64,000 bases of DNA from Sorangium cellulosum (GTDB lineage: Bacteria; Myxococcota_A; Polyangia; Polyangiales; Polyangiaceae). Where the stretch lies: positions 2,356,001 through 2,420,000 of the forward strand of contig NZ_CP012673.1 of the NCBI RefSeq assembly GCF_002950945.1. The letters are read 5' to 3'. The translations under genes and the position numbers were made by a program. A model generated the notes under the pieces. It searched no databases, was not told the DNA's origin, and saw nothing but the letters and a program-made list of their open reading frames with translations. This document shows, piece by piece, positions 61,170 to 64,000 of this stretch. The stretch's first letter is position 1, and the number at the start of each line of letters is the position of its first letter.

Positions 61170-62336
61170 TCACCGCGGGACCTCGATCGGCTGGCAGGTG
61201 CCGTCCAGGCAATAGTCGCTGTACGAGCAGCAGTCCGCGTTCACCTGGCACTCCCCGCCCTGATCGCGGCAGGTCGGCTCTCCGCCGGGATCGCCGCCAG
61301 GGTCTCCGCCCGGCGCCGCGCCGCCCTCGCCGCCCTCGCCGCCCGGCGGATCCTCGTCCTCGCACGGCGTCGGAGGACAGGGGCCCGGCGTCACGACGAC
61401 CGTGTCCGAGGGGTATTTGCTCGGGGACGCGTGGACGTAGCTGATGACCGCGTCGCCGAAGCCCGCGTCGCCGAAGGCCGAGGCGCGCAGCCAGACGTCG
61501 TAGACCACGCGGTAGTCCCAGTTCGGCGCCTCGTCGCTCGGGGTATAACTCTCGTCGGTCGCCGGAGAGTCGACGGTGTACGCGCCGTATCCGCAAGCGT
61601 TGAGATCGCGGTCGATCGACGTGGTCGCCGCGACGATGGCGCCCGCGTCGCCGACGAGCATCTTGCCCTCGCCGCCGAGCACGCCGAGCGATCCGTAGCC
61701 GGAGGGCTTCGCGTCGTCGACCGAGACGTAGTCCACGTAGAAGTCGAGCACGAGCTCTCCCGTGCCGTCCGTGATCTGGAACTCGGCCTTGTCGCTGCCC
61801 ACGAGGTCCTTGAACGTGTGCCCGCCGTGCCCCTTCGGCTTCGGCCCGCCGCCGGGGCCCGGGCCGCCGGGGTCGGGGCCGCCGGGGTCCTGATCCGCGT
61901 CGCCGCCCCAGCCGATGGCCGTCTCACCATAGCTGTTGTCGACGAACGCGGGGTTGAGCGTCAGCCGTACGTGCACGAGCTCGTCGCCCTCGGCGATCTC
62001 GACGACGCGCTCGACGAAGGCCATCGGGGTGGTCTGGTCGTTGTTCGTGTAATAGCAGTCGACCTCGGTGGTGCCGTCCACCACCACGCCCAGTCTGGCG
62101 GCGCCACACGAGCCCGGATCGAGGGCCGCGGTGATCGGATCACCCGCGCCCGACATGCCGGACCCGGGGAAGCTCGGGGCAGGCCCGCCGCCGCTCTCGG
62201 CCGAGGGGTCGCACTCTCCCGCCGCGCCGCCCGGGTCGACCCCGCCGCCGGTGCCCTCCGTGGTGCAGGCCAGTCCGACGACCGTGAGAAAGAACAACCC
62301 ACCACACACCGTTCCTGTCGAAAGAATAGAACGCAT
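61170..62336 (-). CDS. Hypothetical lipoprotein with Cys-rich C-terminal module
   Basis: A 388-residue exported protein from ATG 62336; GGAGG lies 6 bases upstream, which favours it over the ATG at 62342. The signal peptide ends VVGLAC. The middle part is a beta-rich domain (ALDPGSCGAARLGVVVDG; LVLDFYVDYVSVDD; YRVVYDVWLRASAFGD), interrupted by a Gly/Pro-rich insert. The last 35 residues hold a compact Cys cluster (CRDQGGECQVNADCCSYSDY then CLDGTC) spaced like a disulfide knot (Dickkopf- or knottin-like) seen at the end of many myxobacterial secreted proteins. Function unknown. Confidence 0.65.
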   Translation of the reverse strand: MRSILSTGTVCGGLFFLTVVGLACTTEGTGGGVDPGGAAGECDPSAESGGGPAPSFPGSGMSGAGDPITAALDPGSCGAARLGVVVDGTTEVDCYYTNNDQTTPMAFVERVVEIAEGDELVHVRLTLNPAFVDNSYGETAIGWGGDADQDPGGPDPGGPGPGGGPKPKGHGGHTFKDLVGSDKAEFQITDGTGELVLDFYVDYVSVDDAKPSGYGSLGVLGGEGKMLVGDAGAIVAATTSIDRDLNACGYGAYTVDSPATDESYTPSDEAPNWDYRVVYDVWLRASAFGDAGFGDAVISYVHASPSKYPSDTVVVTPGPCPPTPCEDEDPPGGEGGEGGAAPGGDPGGDPGGEPTCRDQGGECQVNADCCSYSDYCLDGTCQPIEVPR

Positions 62337-62505
62337 AACCATCCTCCATGCTTAAGGGCGAGCGCGGCCGAGATCGCGTCCGGCGACGCGCAAAACGCGA
62401 CGTCGACCGCCGGCGCGACGATCCGCCTCGATGAGAGGGAAGTAGCCGGAGGCGAAAGGAGCAGGCAGGAATCGTCAGCGATCGGCGGCGGGGGTCACGC
62501 GGCGC

Positions 62506-63729
62506 TCACGGCCGGGCGCCGCCGGCGCGGGACGCGGCCGCGGCTTCGTCGCGCCCGAAGCCCTGCGGATAGTCCTTGAGGTACCGGCGCGCCTCCGACG
62601 CTGCCCGGTCCTTGTCGCCGAGCATCTCGAGGGCCCGGAGCCGCTCCACCCGGGCGAGCTCGGCGAGCGGCGAGCCCGGGTAGCGGCCGAGGAGGCGGTC
62701 GAGCCGCTCGAGCGCCTGCCTGGGCTGCCCCCGCCGTCGCGCTTCCATCGCGCCCTGGAGCAGCTCGTTCTGCGCGGACAACGAGGCGCGCGCCGGGGCC
62801 CCGGGCGGGTCGCGCGGGGCGCTCGCCGCGCCCGCCGCCGCCTCGTCGCGGGCGGGCTCACCCTGCTCGGCGCCGCGTGGGGCGGCCTCGTGCGGGGGGG
62901 CCTGCGGGTCGCCCGCCGCGTCGCCGGCGGGCGGGTCGCCCCGGCGCGGCTCGTCGCGGGACGACCACGTGTCGCCCCCGCCCAGGAGGCGCTCGACCTC
63001 GCCGTGGCGCACGGCGACCCGCCCCTCCACGACCGAGACGCGGGTCTGCTCCGGATCGCCCGCCGGGCCGACCAGCCGCTCGACCGAGAAGCGCGTGCCG
63101 TGGACCGTGACGACCGTCTCCGGCGTGTGGACCGACAACGTGACGCCCGGCGCGAGCGGCGGCACCTCGACGGAGACCCGGCCGCGCTCGAGGGCGACGA
63201 TGTCGTCGAAGCGGCCCTGCCCGGAGGCCGCCGGCGTGAACCGCACGCGGGTCGACGGCCCGACCTCGACCGTCGCGCCCGTCGCGAGCGACGCCCGCGC
63301 CGTCGCTTGCTCGCCGGTCCGCAGCTCGTCGCCGCTCGCGAGGGGCACCAGGGCGAGCGACGGCGACGAGCGCGTCGCGCCGCCGGAGGTGATCTCGACC
63401 GGGCCCTCCAGCGCGGTCACCTGCGCGGCCGCGGGGGCCTGGGGGCGCGTCGGGAACACGACGGCCGCGCCGACGACGACCGCGGCCAGCGCGGCGGCGA
63501 GCGCGGCCGCGGCGCCGAGCAGGCGCCTCCGCCGGGCGGCGCGGGCGCGCCCCGCCGCGGCCTCCGCGGCGAGCTGGTCGATGCGGCAGGTGATCCGCTG
63601 CTGGAGCCGCTCCGCCTGGGGTCTCGGCAAGGGCGGCACCGGCTGCTCGACCAGCGCCCGCAGGGACACCTCCACCTCGGGCGCCGCGGCGTGATCCTCC
63701 GCGGCACGGTCAACGTCGTCATGTTTCAT
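62506..63729 (-). CDS. FecR-domain anti-sigma-like membrane protein with TPR-like tail
   Basis: A 407-residue protein. An N-terminal cytosolic part of about 65 residues is followed by one membrane helix ([20 protein letters not shown]). The periplasmic FecR domain spans about 100-260 ([57 protein letters not shown]). A Pro/Gly/Glu-rich linker leads to a tetratricopeptide-like C-terminus ([20 protein letters not shown]). Its start ATG overlaps the stop of the sigma factor gene by four bases (ATGA), so it is likely the partner of that sigma factor, sensing a periplasmic signal. Confidence 0.85.
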   Translation of the reverse strand: MKHDDVDRAAEDHAAAPEVEVSLRALVEQPVPPLPRPQAERLQQRITCRIDQLAAEAAAGRARAARRRRLLGAAAALAAALAAVVVGAAVVFPTRPQAPAAAQVTALEGPVEITSGGATRSSPSLALVPLASGDELRTGEQATARASLATGATVEVGPSTRVRFTPAASGQGRFDDIVALERGRVSVEVPPLAPGVTLSVHTPETVVTVHGTRFSVERLVGPAGDPEQTRVSVVEGRVAVRHGEVERLLGGGDTWSSRDEPRRGDPPAGDAAGDPQAPPHEAAPRGAEQGEPARDEAAAGAASAPRDPPGAPARASLSAQNELLQGAMEARRRGQPRQALERLDRLLGRYPGSPLAELARVERLRALEMLGDKDRAASEARRYLKDYPQGFGRDEAAAASRAGGARP

Positions 63730-64000
63730 CGCAGCTTCTCCGGTCGAGCGGGGTCGGGTCGCGCCGTCGTGTCGGGCTCGAAGCGCGCCTGGAGCTCCCG
63801 GCGGCCTCGCGACAGCCTGGACTGGGCCGCGGCCACGGAGGCGCCGGTCAGGGCCGCGATCTCCTGGAGCGAGTAGCCCATCGCGTGGAGCAGGAGCGCG
63901 GCGGCGCGGTCGCGATCCATGGCCGCGAGGTGCCGGCGCAGGGCCTCGAGGTCGCGCTGGGCGCGGAGCTCCCGCTCGGGATCGGCGCTCCTCGCGGGCG
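63726..64000 (-). CDS. ECF-type sigma factor, C-terminal part (gene runs off the window)
   Basis: The frame is open to the right edge of the window; 90 codons are visible. It ends with sigma region 4: [20 protein letters not shown] and [18 protein letters not shown], where the second helix is the -35 recognition helix. The residues before it ([20 protein letters not shown]) belong to the region 3/4 linker. Region 2 lies beyond position 64000. The gene overlaps the FecR-domain gene by four bases, a typical sigma/anti-sigma arrangement. Confidence 0.8.
   Translation of the reverse strand, partial: PARSADPERELRAQRDLEALRRHLAAMDRDRAAALLLHAMGYSLQEIAALTGASVAAAQSRLSRGRRELQARFEPDTTARPDPARPEKLR

Noticed and set aside
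1..64000. tRNA, rRNA, riboswitch, prophage, PKS/NRPS or intact IS
   Set aside because: I looked for their landmarks by eye and recognised none; a covariance or HMM scan would be needed to exclude small RNAs.

Overview
The window looks like chromosomal DNA of a myxobacterium, most like the Sorangium/Polyangiales group. This rests on the very high G+C content, the many lipoproteins with Gly/Ser/Thr-rich linkers, secreted plant-polysaccharide enzymes carrying ricin-type lectin domains, and several ECF-type sigma factors. It is an inference from protein style, because no rRNA or other phylogenetic RNA marker is present. I count about 55 genes or gene remnants. I see no tRNA, rRNA, CRISPR array, intact insertion sequence, prophage or PKS/NRPS cluster.

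Layout. 0-9 kb: housekeeping and small metabolism (amidohydrolase fragment, YlqF-type GTPase, DsbA-like protein, EEP phosphatase, GNAT, SDR, TrpS, a frameshifted secreted protein, PPK2, trehalose phosphatase). 9.7-13.3 kb: a probable organosulfur cassette (MFS protein, NtaA/SnaA-type flavin monooxygenase, sulfonate-type binding lipoprotein). 13.3-16.7 kb: a membrane-anchored protein and a large multidomain secreted metallophosphoesterase. 17.5-20.1 kb: a decaying peroxidase island (5'-truncated remnant, Dyp peroxidase without its heme-ligand region, frameshifted catalase-like gene). 20.4-23.7 kb: a delta-60-repeat lipoprotein that runs in frame into a class III adenylate/guanylate cyclase. 23.7-36 kb: lipoproteins, a phosphotransferase, a MarR-ClC pair, a broken lipoprotein, an O-methyltransferase, an ABC-2 exporter and unknown proteins. 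36-44.6 kb: a LamG/CxxCH lipoprotein, an amidase behind a perfect palindrome, an ECF sigma/zinc anti-sigma pair, an alpha/beta hydrolase lipoprotein and a large unknown lipoprotein.

46-57 kb is the most distinctive part. Four consecutive lipoprotein genes share nearly the same N-terminal cassette (signal peptide with Cys, acidic spacer, three-repeat ricin lectin, Gly-rich linker), but each carries a different C-terminal catalytic domain: GH10 xylanase, GH62 arabinofuranosidase, an alpha/beta hydrolase and a CE1-type feruloyl/acetylxylan esterase. Together they could bind arabinoxylan at the cell surface, cut the backbone and remove side groups. A PL11 rhamnogalacturonan lyase lipoprotein follows on the other strand after a VOC protein and a TetR regulator. 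Long direct repeats show that the cluster grew by tandem duplication with exchange of the catalytic module.

57-64 kb: an unknown protein made of two repeats, RidA, a transposase remnant, a divergent AraC/epimerase pair, and an ECF sigma-FecR operon with a Cys-rich lipoprotein.

Two themes run across the window. First, palindromic intergenic repeats recur (20147-20265, 44683-44811, 49418-49544, 58767-58836). Second, 6-31 kb holds many indels in otherwise well-conserved genes, either real gene decay or assembly/consensus error; read mapping would decide.
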